Below, in pieces: positions 22,701 to 31,198 of a stretch of DNA of 64,000 bases. Where the stretch lies: positions 1-64,000 of the forward strand of contig CANBTT010000008.1 in NCBI GenBank assembly GCA_947372465.1. Reading direction: 5' to 3'. Position numbers and translations under genes: made by a program. Below the pieces are notes generated by a model. The model was not told the origin of the DNA and ran no database searches. It was given only the letters and a program-made list of their open reading frames with translations. Within the stretch, counting starts at the first letter, position 1, and each line of letters starts with the position of its first letter. Source of the DNA: Burkholderiales bacterium. Its GTDB lineage: Bacteria; Pseudomonadota; Gammaproteobacteria; Burkholderiales; Burkholderiaceae_C.

Positions 22701-23705
22701 ATGCAAACGCGTTTAACTCAACTGATTGGCATCGAGCACCCCATCATTCAAGCGGGAATGAGTTGGGCCTCTTCAAGTGCAGCCTTGCCCACAGCGGTGT
22801 CCCAAGCGGGCGGACTGGGCGTGCTGGCAGCCGGTCCTTTGTATGTGGATGATTTAGAGCGTGAGTTGTTGGCCATCAAAGCTGCGACGAAGTTGCCCTT
22901 TGGCTTGAACATCCCTTTGTACAGTCCCAAATCCAATTCGTTTTTATCCTTGGCGCTCAAGCACCAAGTGCCCTTGGTCATTGCCTCCCAGGGGGGACCC
23001 AAACAGCACATTCGGGCCTTCAAGGATCAGGGTATTTTGTGGTTCCATGTGGTCGCGTCCCTCGAGCATGCTTTAAAAGCGCAAGACGCTGGCGTGGATG
23101 CGGTCGTTGTCGTTGGGGCTGAAGCGGGAGGACACCCGCCGGGCAACGATGTCAGCACGCTGATCAATGTCAGGCATGTCTTAAAGCACCTGAGCATTCC
23201 AGTGATCGCGGGTGGTGGTGTTGCCGATGGTTGGGGCATTGCCTCTTTGATCGCGCTTGGCGCAGACGCGGTTCAATTGGGGACGCGGTTCTTGATGACC
23301 CAAGAGGCATGGGTCCACGCTCATTACAAAGAACAAGTCTTGAAGACCCAAGTCAATGAAACCTTGATGGTTGGGCGCAGCATGCAACCCGTTCGAATGA
23401 TCGACAATGCATTTGCCCAGGCGGTGATAAAAGCAGAAAAAGAGGGTTTGCCGCAAGAGCACATTGAGCAGCTCTTTAAGGCGGGGACCCTCAAGCAAGC
23501 CGCACTTCTTGGCGACATGCAGTGGGGCAAAGTGGAGTTGGGGCAAAGTGCGGGACTCATTGATGATGTCTTGAGCGTGCACGACTTGATGGCTCAATTG
23601 GTGAGCGAGCTCAACACGGCAACGGCGAGATTGGTGAACATGGGTCGTCAAGACCAAGCGTTTAATGAAAAAACTGGAAATTTAAATGAATGTACTTCTG
23701 AGTGA
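22701..23705 (+). CDS. Nitronate monooxygenase / 2-nitropropane dioxygenase-like flavoprotein
   Basis: MQTRLTQLIGIEHPIIQAGMSW, VVGAEAGGHPPG, IPVIAGGGVADGWGIASLIALGADAVQLGTRF. Confidence 0.9.
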   Translation: MQTRLTQLIGIEHPIIQAGMSWASSSAALPTAVSQAGGLGVLAAGPLYVDDLERELLAIKAATKLPFGLNIPLYSPKSNSFLSLALKHQVPLVIASQGGPKQHIRAFKDQGILWFHVVASLEHALKAQDAGVDAVVVVGAEAGGHPPGNDVSTLINVRHVLKHLSIPVIAGGGVADGWGIASLIALGADAVQLGTRFLMTQEAWVHAHYKEQVLKTQVNETLMVGRSMQPVRMIDNAFAQAVIKAEKEGLPQEHIEQLFKAGTLKQAALLGDMQWGKVELGQSAGLIDDVLSVHDLMAQLVSELNTATARLVNMGRQDQAFNEKTGNLNECTSE

Positions 23706-24423
23706 AAAAAAAGACGGCGTTTTATTGCTGACCATGAACCGTGCGCAAAAGCACAACGCGTTGAACACCGATCTCACGCAACAGCTCTTGGATGCGATCA
23801 CGGCGTGTGAGTTCGATCCCGATGTCCGCGCTGTGGTGTTGTGCGGACAAGCGCCATCATTTTGTGCGGGTGCAGACACCACTGAGTTTTCCTCTCTCAC
23901 CCCACAAGATCCCCAAGCGGTCCAAGCACGCGCAGACTTGACGATGGCGCTTCACTTGTCGTTTTCTAGAATTTCTAAACCCGTGATTGCTGCTGTGACC
24001 GGCAACGCTTTGGGTGGCGGCGCTGGATTGGCCTTGGCCTGTGATATGGTGGTCATTGCAGAAAATGCGAAATTTGGCTATCCCGAACTCAAACACGGAA
24101 TCGTTGCGGCTGTGGTCTTGGCCAATTTGGTTCGACAAATAGGCCCTAAGAAAGCCTTTGAGTTGGTTGCCAGTGCAACGCCCATCGATGGCTTTAAAGC
24201 CCATGCCTATGGCTTGGCCAATCAGGTGGTGCCTTCTGAGAGCGTCTTGCCTGCGGCCTTGGCTTTGGCACACAGTTTGGCCGCTTGGAGCCCCATCGCC
24301 ATGGCCACCACCAAAAGAACCTTTTACCGCGCCATGGATCTGAGTCTGTCCCAGGCCCTTGAGGTGGGGAGAGATGCCAACATCATGATGCGTGGTTTTC
24401 AGATGGCCAAGACGCATGCGTGA
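23686..24423 (+). CDS. Enoyl-CoA hydratase/isomerase (crotonase) family protein
   Basis: MNRAQKHNALN, GNALGGGAGLALACDMV, FGYPELKHGI crotonase motifs. Confidence 0.92.
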   Translation: MNVLLSEKKDGVLLLTMNRAQKHNALNTDLTQQLLDAITACEFDPDVRAVVLCGQAPSFCAGADTTEFSSLTPQDPQAVQARADLTMALHLSFSRISKPVIAAVTGNALGGGAGLALACDMVVIAENAKFGYPELKHGIVAAVVLANLVRQIGPKKAFELVASATPIDGFKAHAYGLANQVVPSESVLPAALALAHSLAAWSPIAMATTKRTFYRAMDLSLSQALEVGRDANIMMRGFQMAKTHA

Positions 24424-24470
24424 ACGCAGTTCAGGCGCACAAAGCTCAAAAAGGCGAAAGGGAGTCAACC

Positions 24471-25667
24471 ATGAGGCCACTTGAGGGAATCAAAATATTG
24501 GACCTGTCCAGGGTTCTGGCCGGCCCCTTTGCGAGCATGATTTTGGCCGAACTCGGCGCCGAGGTCATCAAGGTCGAGCAACCCATTCAAGGCGATGAAA
24601 CACGAGGCTATGAGCCCTTTGTCAAGGGTCCCGATGCCTCGGTCTCGGCTTATTTCATGGCCTTCAATCGAAGTAAAAAATCGATCACTGTGAATTTGCG
24701 CGAGCCAGAAGGTCAGGCGTTGATCAAACAGTTGTCCCAGAAAGTGGATGTGGTGCTGGAAAATTTCCCCGTCGGCACGCTCAAAAAATACGGGCTCGAT
24801 TACCTGGCCATCAAAGAGGTGAATCCGAATCTGCTCTACATCTCTTGCACGGGTTTTGGCGAAACGGGCCCTTATGCACCGAGGAAAGGCTACGACACCG
24901 TGTTTCAAGCCATGGGCGGCATCATGAGCTTGACTGGAGAGCGTGGAGGCGGTCCCGTCAAGCCAGGTTTGCCCGTGGCGGACTTGACCTCCGGCTTGTG
25001 GTTGTGCATCGCTGTGCTCAGCACCCTCATAGGACGCTTGAAGACCCGTCAAGGCGCCCATGTGGACTTCTCAATGCTAGATGGGCAAGTGGGGCTCTTG
25101 TCCTTGGCCGCTGCACGGTATTTCACCTTGGCAGAGGTGCCAGAAAGAATGGGCACTGAGCACCCTGGACGCATCCCTTCATCGGCCTTCTTGTGTGCAG
25201 ATGGCAAATGGGTGCAAATCACGGGCGCTGATCAGCATTGGGCACCGCTTTGTAATTTGTTGGGCTTGGAGTCCTGGGCGAGCGATCCCTCACTTGTTAA
25301 AAATTCCGACCGAATCAAGCGCCGAACCGAGGTCATGGACGGCTTGTCCAAAGCCATTGCCAGGCTTGATCGCGATGAGATGTGTCGTCGATGTGACGCG
25401 GTGGGTGTGCCGGCTGGTCCGATTTTGCAAGTCGATGAAATATTGGCCAATGAGCACGTTCAAGCCAGGGGGATGGTGGGTGAATTTGATCACCCGTTGA
25501 TTGGTGCATTTCCCTATTTGAAAGTGCCCTTTCAATTCGAAGGCTTTGATGCCGTTCAGGCCACGCATCCGCCCATGCTTGGCGAGCACACAGACCAAGT
25601 GCTCAAGGATTGGCTGGGTTTGAGCCCACAAAGCATTGACGCATTGAAGAGCGCAAAAGTTATTTAG
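24471..25667 (+). CDS. CaiB/BaiF family CoA-transferase (class III)
   Basis: MRPLEGIKILDLSRVLAGPFASMILAELGAEVIKVE, FNRSKKSITVNLR, SCTGFGETGPYAPRKGYD, FSMLDGQ. Confidence 0.95.
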   Translation: MRPLEGIKILDLSRVLAGPFASMILAELGAEVIKVEQPIQGDETRGYEPFVKGPDASVSAYFMAFNRSKKSITVNLREPEGQALIKQLSQKVDVVLENFPVGTLKKYGLDYLAIKEVNPNLLYISCTGFGETGPYAPRKGYDTVFQAMGGIMSLTGERGGGPVKPGLPVADLTSGLWLCIAVLSTLIGRLKTRQGAHVDFSMLDGQVGLLSLAAARYFTLAEVPERMGTEHPGRIPSSAFLCADGKWVQITGADQHWAPLCNLLGLESWASDPSLVKNSDRIKRRTEVMDGLSKAIARLDRDEMCRRCDAVGVPAGPILQVDEILANEHVQARGMVGEFDHPLIGAFPYLKVPFQFEGFDAVQATHPPMLGEHTDQVLKDWLGLSPQSIDALKSAKVI

Positions 25668-25707
25668 TCATTGAGCAAAACAAACACAATCATTCAAGGA
25701 GACCTTC

Positions 25708-26682
25708 ATGAAAACATTGATCACAGTCCTGAGTCTTTTGGCGTCCCTCATGGGCGCCATGCACAGCGCGTGGGCGCAAGCGACGTATCCAAACAAGCCC
25801 GTGGTGTTGATCAACCCCTATGCCCCAGGGGGCCCAACGGACTTGATCAGCCGTGTCATGGCCAAGGGTTTGAGCGATCAACTGGGGCAAAACGTGCTTG
25901 TCGAGAACAAAGCGGGTGGGGGCGCCTCCATTGGAGCGAGCTTTGTGGCCAAAGCACCTGCGGATGGGTACACCTTGCTCATGGGCACATCGGCCGCGCA
26001 TGTCGTGACACCCATGGCCACATCGGTGTCTTATGATGGATTGAAAAGCTTTGAATTCATTGGCATCATTTGCAATGTAGCCAATATTTTGACCGTGCAT
26101 CCCAGCGTCAAAGTCGATAATTTAAAGGACTTTGTTGCCTTGGCCAAGTCCAAGCCTGGGCTGCTGAGTTACGGCTCAGCTGGAATGGGCAGCTCACCCC
26201 ACATCGGGGCTGAGATGTTCAAGTACAAGGCCGGCATAGAGATGACCCACATTCCCTACAGGGGAGCAGGTCCGGCCATCACCGACATGATTGCCGGCGC
26301 AGTGCCCGTTGGTTTATTGAACATTTCTGTGGTCCAGCAATATGTAAAAAATGGGCAATTAAAAGCCTTGGCCTTTGCCAGTACCAAAAGGTCACCCACT
26401 TTGCCAGATGTGCCCACATTCGCTGAGGCTGGTTTGCCAGGTTTTGTCTCGGGCAGTTGGTACAGCCTGGCTGCACCTGCTGGCACGCCCACCGCCGTCA
26501 TTGACAGGCTGGCGAAAGCCTTTGCTGCGGTTCAAAGCAGTCCAGAATTTCAAGCGGCCATGACGATGCAAAATGGCGAAATTTTTTATCTCAATCGCGC
26601 TGAGACCTCCAAGTTTTTACAAGACGATGCGCGGGCCATGCAAGACTTGATCAAGTCAACAGGCATGAAGCTGCTGGATTGA
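25708..26682 (+). CDS. Bug/TctC-type substrate-binding protein
   Basis: YPNKPVVLINPYAPGGPTDLISRVMAKGLS, ENKAGGGASIGASFVAKAPADGYTLL, IPYRGAGPAITDMIAG. Confidence 0.94.
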   Translation: MKTLITVLSLLASLMGAMHSAWAQATYPNKPVVLINPYAPGGPTDLISRVMAKGLSDQLGQNVLVENKAGGGASIGASFVAKAPADGYTLLMGTSAAHVVTPMATSVSYDGLKSFEFIGIICNVANILTVHPSVKVDNLKDFVALAKSKPGLLSYGSAGMGSSPHIGAEMFKYKAGIEMTHIPYRGAGPAITDMIAGAVPVGLLNISVVQQYVKNGQLKALAFASTKRSPTLPDVPTFAEAGLPGFVSGSWYSLAAPAGTPTAVIDRLAKAFAAVQSSPEFQAAMTMQNGEIFYLNRAETSKFLQDDARAMQDLIKSTGMKLLD

Positions 26683-26692
26683 TACAAAGGAC

Positions 26693-27454
26693 ATGGACAT
26701 GAATTTTGAGACCATTGAACTGCACATCGAGGAGCACATTGCAACGCTCACCTTGAGTCGAGAGAAGAGCAAAAATGCTTTGAATTTACAGATGTGCTTG
26801 GAGCTCACCCAGGCCTGTCATTTGCTCAACGACAATGAACAAGTGCATGTGGTCAAAATCAATGCACTGGGCAATGTTTTTTGTGCGGGTGCTGATCTCA
26901 AAGAGCGCCCCCACATGAATGAACAAGAAATTGTTGCACGCAGAGTGGCCGGTTTTACAGCGTATGCAAGCATTGAGGCTTTGCAAATGCCTGTCATTTG
27001 TGTGGTTCAAGGGGCCGCTTTTGGTTCTGGTTGCGAAATTGCTGCTGCGAGTGATTGGATCATTGCCTCTCATGACGCCAAGTTCAAATACCCTGAGGTG
27101 GGCTGGGGGACGGTTGGGGCGACCCAACGATTGCCAAGAATCGTTGGGCGTCGCATGGCCAAAGAGTTGCTTTTTACGTCCAGAACCTTTGATGCAAAGG
27201 AAGCCCATGACTTGGGCTTGGTCAACCACTTATACGATGCGGATGATCTCGAGTCCCAAGCGAATGCACTTGCAAAGCACATCAGTCAATGCAATCCATT
27301 GACCGTGCGACTGACGAAAAAATGCATTGACCAAGGGCTTGAAACAACACGAGAAGGTGCCATGGCTGTGGAGCTCTTGGCCATTCAAGAGAATTTACAA
27401 AAAACCGATTGGAAGGCGGCCATTTCTAAATTCAGCGGTAACAGCAAACCATGA
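26693..27454 (+). CDS. Enoyl-CoA hydratase/isomerase family protein
   Basis: GNVFCAGADLKER, GAAFGSGCEIAAASDW, KYPEVGWGTVGATQRLPRIVG. Both canonical crotonase Glu positions present. Confidence 0.93.
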   Translation: MDMNFETIELHIEEHIATLTLSREKSKNALNLQMCLELTQACHLLNDNEQVHVVKINALGNVFCAGADLKERPHMNEQEIVARRVAGFTAYASIEALQMPVICVVQGAAFGSGCEIAAASDWIIASHDAKFKYPEVGWGTVGATQRLPRIVGRRMAKELLFTSRTFDAKEAHDLGLVNHLYDADDLESQANALAKHISQCNPLTVRLTKKCIDQGLETTREGAMAVELLAIQENLQKTDWKAAISKFSGNSKP

Positions 27455-29097
27455 GTGCTCTTGTGCTTGAGCCCACGTGCTTAAAAGAGGTTCTGACTCA
27501 AACAGCCCTTCTTTACCCGACAAGCGAGTCTTATGTTGGGCCCGATGCCAGGCGAACTTGGCGCGAGACATTGGAGCGCAGCACGCGTGTGGCCAAAGCA
27601 CTCCTGGCTTTGGGGGTGAACAAGGGGGACCATGTCGGTATTTTGCTTGGCAACTGTTCACAGTGGATCGAGATTTTTTTTGGGTGTGCATTGATCGGTG
27701 CGGTGACTGTGCCGATCAACACCCGATTTAAAAAAAATGAACTCGAGTACTGTTTAAAGCAATCGAATGTCAAAGTCTTGTTCTTTGTTGAACGTTTTTT
27801 AAACATCGACTTTGAAGCCATGCTCAAAGAGCTCGAGCCCGCTTTGGAAGAGGTGCTTCCCGGGCAGGTTTTGCCCAGCTTGCTGCACTGCATCAGTACG
27901 GCTGGCACAAGCGGTCTTGAGGGGGTGATGGGCCTTGATGACTTCATGGGTTTGGCAAATTCGCTCGCTCAGTCGGTGTTTGAAGCGAAAAGTGAGATGG
28001 TCACGCCCCATGATGTGCTCTTGATTCAATTCACCTCTGGCACGACCTCCTTTCCCAAAGGCGTGATGCTGACTCACAGCAATATGCTTTTGAATGCAAG
28101 AGCTGTTGCGAGCCGAATGAGGGTCAGCAGTGAGGACCGGTATTTCAGCATTCGCCCCTACTTCCATGTGGCTGGCAGCACCTTGTCGATTTTGGTGAGC
28201 TTGAACACGGGGTGTTGTTTGCTCACCTTGCCAAAATTTGATGTCAAAGAAAATTTAAAAGTGCTCTTTGAGGAAAAGTGCACACTCATATCGGGCAATG
28301 ACACGATTTTTCTGTCCTTGATTGGGGATGAATCGTTTGATGTCAAGCGACTCTATTTGACCGGTGGTTGGGCCGCAGTCGATCCAGGCGTCATGCAAAA
28401 AATACACGATGAGATGGGGATCAAAACCATTTGCAATGCCTATGGGCAGTCCGAGGCCTCGCCCAATGTGTTGTTCTCAAGTTGCGATGAACCCTTTGAG
28501 CTTCGCAAATCTGGCTTTGCAACACCCTTGCCGGGTGTTCAGGTTCGATTGGCCGATCCGCTGACCGATGAAGCCGTCTGCATTCATGAAACAGGAGAAA
28601 TTCAAGTCAAGGGTTGGAATGTGATGAAGGGTTACTACAACATGCCCAAAGAGACTGCAAAAGCGTTCACAAAGGACGGGTGGCTCAAAACGGGTGATTT
28701 GGGTGAGTACGATCAAGAGCAGCGTGTAAGAATGGTGGGCCGTTTAAAAGACATTTTTCGAGTGGGTGGCGAGAACGTGGCGCCATCGGATGTTGAGGAG
28801 GTTTTGCATGCTCACCCAGCTGTTCAACAAGCGCAGGTGGTGGGTGTGCCAGATCAGCGACTGGGGGAGGTCTGTGCAGCCTTTGTCATCTCCAATGGAT
28901 CGCAAGCGGTGAGCGTTGAGGACTTGGTGATGTGGTGCAAGGTGAGGTGTGCAAACTTCAAAGTCCCCAAGTACTTGGCCTTCGTTGAATCCTTTGAGCA
29001 CATTGGGATGACGGGCAGTTCTAAAGTTCAAAAGAACAAACTTCGAGAGCATGCCATTGAGCTGTGGCAGTTGTCGCCCAAGACAACAGTGAATTGA
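27451..29097 (+). CDS. AMP-dependent acyl-CoA synthetase/ligase
   Basis: LIQFTSGTTSFPKGVMLTH, YGQSEAS, GWLKTGDLGEYD, VGRLKDIFRVGGENVAPSDVEEVL, SSKVQKNKLRE. ATGA overlap with the preceding gene. Confidence 0.94.
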   Translation: MSALVLEPTCLKEVLTQTALLYPTSESYVGPDARRTWRETLERSTRVAKALLALGVNKGDHVGILLGNCSQWIEIFFGCALIGAVTVPINTRFKKNELEYCLKQSNVKVLFFVERFLNIDFEAMLKELEPALEEVLPGQVLPSLLHCISTAGTSGLEGVMGLDDFMGLANSLAQSVFEAKSEMVTPHDVLLIQFTSGTTSFPKGVMLTHSNMLLNARAVASRMRVSSEDRYFSIRPYFHVAGSTLSILVSLNTGCCLLTLPKFDVKENLKVLFEEKCTLISGNDTIFLSLIGDESFDVKRLYLTGGWAAVDPGVMQKIHDEMGIKTICNAYGQSEASPNVLFSSCDEPFELRKSGFATPLPGVQVRLADPLTDEAVCIHETGEIQVKGWNVMKGYYNMPKETAKAFTKDGWLKTGDLGEYDQEQRVRMVGRLKDIFRVGGENVAPSDVEEVLHAHPAVQQAQVVGVPDQRLGEVCAAFVISNGSQAVSVEDLVMWCKVRCANFKVPKYLAFVESFEHIGMTGSSKVQKNKLREHAIELWQLSPKTTVN

Positions 29098-29116
29098 ATT
29101 TTTTCAAACGCCAACC

Positions 29117-29581
29117 ATGACTGCAAAAAACTTTAAAGACTTGTTGACCTATCGCATCAATGTGTTGGCGAACTTGTCGAGCAAAATCGCCTCGCATTTG
29201 AACCAAGTTGAATTCCAATTGGCTCCTCGTGAGTGGAGAATCATTGGCTTGCTCGGGCAGTTGGAGCAAGTCTCGCTGCAACGCTTGGCTGTCGAGGTGG
29301 ATGTGGACAAGAGCCAAGCGAGCCGAATGGTGGCCTCTTTGATTGATCGTGGTTACCTCAGGCGCGTGATTGATGCAAAGGATGCACGAGGTATTTTGCT
29401 TTTTTTGACCCCCAAGGGCCAGTCCATCTACGAGCGTGCTTTCCCTAGTGCGGTTGAGCGAAATGAGGCCTTGTTCAAAGCCTTGAGTCAGCAAGAGCGT
29501 GTGATGTTTGAGCGCTGTCTTGACAAGTTAACGCTGCATGCAAAAGAGCAGCTTGAAAGCATGCGCGAGTCTGTGAGCTGA
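29117..29581 (+). CDS. MarR family transcriptional regulator
   Basis: LAPREWRIIGLLGQLEQVSLQRLAVEVDVDKSQASRMVASLIDRGYLRRVIDAKDARGILLFLTPKG winged-helix pattern. Confidence 0.93.
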   Translation: MTAKNFKDLLTYRINVLANLSSKIASHLNQVEFQLAPREWRIIGLLGQLEQVSLQRLAVEVDVDKSQASRMVASLIDRGYLRRVIDAKDARGILLFLTPKGQSIYERAFPSAVERNEALFKALSQQERVMFERCLDKLTLHAKEQLESMRESVS

Positions 29582-29636
29582 CAGTAGCGCAGCTTGGCTC
29601 AAAAGAGAAGAGAAAAAATATTGGAGAAGCTTGAAG

Positions 29637-30020
29637 ATGAGTACGTTTAATTTAAGCCACGAATCTCCCTTGGGGATTTATCAGCAGTTTTGTGAAGAAG
29701 GTAAATTGGCTTATCAAGTCACGCCTTCGGGTCAAGCTGTTTTTTTTCCTCGCATTGTGGCGCCTAAAACGGGTGAAACCTTGAGTTGGCAAATCTCTAA
29801 GGGCTTGGGACAGGTCTATTCGACCACGGTGATTTATCCCAAAGGTCAAGCGCCCTATAACCTTGCATTGATTGATTTGGACGAGGGTTTTCGAATGATG
29901 AGCCGAGTTGAGGGCTTGCCAGCAGAGCAGGTGAGCATAGGTTTGCGTGTGAAGTTAAAAATGACCAAGGACAAGGAAGGCCGTGCCTTGCCTGTTTTCT
30001 TTCAAGGAGAAGCCCAATGA
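29637..30020 (+). CDS. OB-fold protein related to DUF35, Zn-ribbon cysteines absent
   Basis: VFFPRIVAPKTGETLSWQISKGLGQVYSTTVIYPKGQAPYNLALIDLDEGFRMMSRVEG matches the rubredoxin-like/OB DUF35 pattern without CxxC pairs. Confidence 0.82.
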   Translation: MSTFNLSHESPLGIYQQFCEEGKLAYQVTPSGQAVFFPRIVAPKTGETLSWQISKGLGQVYSTTVIYPKGQAPYNLALIDLDEGFRMMSRVEGLPAEQVSIGLRVKLKMTKDKEGRALPVFFQGEAQ

Positions 30021-31165
30021 GGGGATTAAAACGTGCAAGTGTGGCCATTGTCGGTGCAGCAGAGTCTGATCTGGGGCTGTGTGCGCCTGGCACCAGTCCC
30101 ATTGATTTGATGGTGCAAGCCACGCTGAGGGCTTTGGATGACAGTGGGCTAAAACTCTCCGACATTGATGCCGTCTTTTCTGCATCGACGCAAACGCGCT
30201 ACCCCACTTTGGCCTTGAAGGAGTATTTGGGCATTGAGCCGAGCTACCATGACAATTCACACATTGGAGGAGCCTCTTTCATGACGCACGTGGCCCATGC
30301 CATGATGGCACTGGAGTTGGGCTTGTGCAAAGTGGCCTTGATCACGTACGGCAGCACGCAGCGCTCGGTCAGTCGAGCGGCCGCCTCGCCTAGGGAGTAC
30401 AACCCCTATGAGACACCCTACAGTCCCTTTTTGCCTGCTGCGGCTTATGCCATGGCTGCGGCAAGGCACATGCATCAGTACGGGACAAAGCGCGAGCATT
30501 TGGCGCAAGTGGCTGTCTCGGCAAGAGAGTGGGCGCTTAAAAATTCTGTGGCGTGGGAGAAGTTGCCATTGACCCTTGAGGAGGCCTTGAATTCAAAAAT
30601 GGTGAGTTATCCCCTCACCGTGAGAGACTGCTGTTTGGTCTCCGATGGTGGAGGAGCCATCATTTTGACATTGAGCGACAGAGCACGAGACTTGAGAAAG
30701 AAGCCTGCGTATGTGTTGGGCGTTGGTGAGGCCTTGTCCCATTTGAACATCTCCAACATGCCGGACTTGACGGTCACGGCCGCCAGTCGCTCTGGTCCGC
30801 TCGCCTTTGAGATGGCCCAGCTAGGAGTGAAGGATGTGGATGTGGCGCTTCTTTACGATGCATTCAGCATCAACACCATTTTGTTTCTTGAGGACTTGGG
30901 CTTTTGTCCCAAAGGGGAGGGCGGGCGTTTTGTGGAGGGCGGCCGCATCTCACCAGGCGGCGCTTGTCCGGTCAACACCAATGGTGGGGGCTTGTCGTAC
31001 TGTCATCCAGGGATGTATGGTTTGATGCTTTTGATTGAAGCAACGCGGCAAATCCGTGGCGAGTGTGGTGAGCGACAAGTGGGCAATTGTGAGGTGGCGC
31101 TTGCACACGGCAATGGTGGCGTGCTCTCTAGCCAAGCCACCATTGTCTTGGGTGCACAGGCTTGA
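30017..31165 (+). CDS. Thiolase-like / SCP2-type protein ('acetyl-CoA acetyltransferase'-like); probably not a conventional thiolase
   Basis: EGGRISPGGACPVNTNGGGLSYCHPGMYGLMLLIEATRQIRGE and AHGNGGVLSSQATIVLG. ATGA-coupled to the OB-fold gene. Confidence 0.88.
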   Translation: MRGLKRASVAIVGAAESDLGLCAPGTSPIDLMVQATLRALDDSGLKLSDIDAVFSASTQTRYPTLALKEYLGIEPSYHDNSHIGGASFMTHVAHAMMALELGLCKVALITYGSTQRSVSRAAASPREYNPYETPYSPFLPAAAYAMAAARHMHQYGTKREHLAQVAVSAREWALKNSVAWEKLPLTLEEALNSKMVSYPLTVRDCCLVSDGGGAIILTLSDRARDLRKKPAYVLGVGEALSHLNISNMPDLTVTAASRSGPLAFEMAQLGVKDVDVALLYDAFSINTILFLEDLGFCPKGEGGRFVEGGRISPGGACPVNTNGGGLSYCHPGMYGLMLLIEATRQIRGECGERQVGNCEVALAHGNGGVLSSQATIVLGAQA

Positions 31166-31198
31166 TGGGCAAGACCTCAAGGTGCAGCGACTGGGTAT

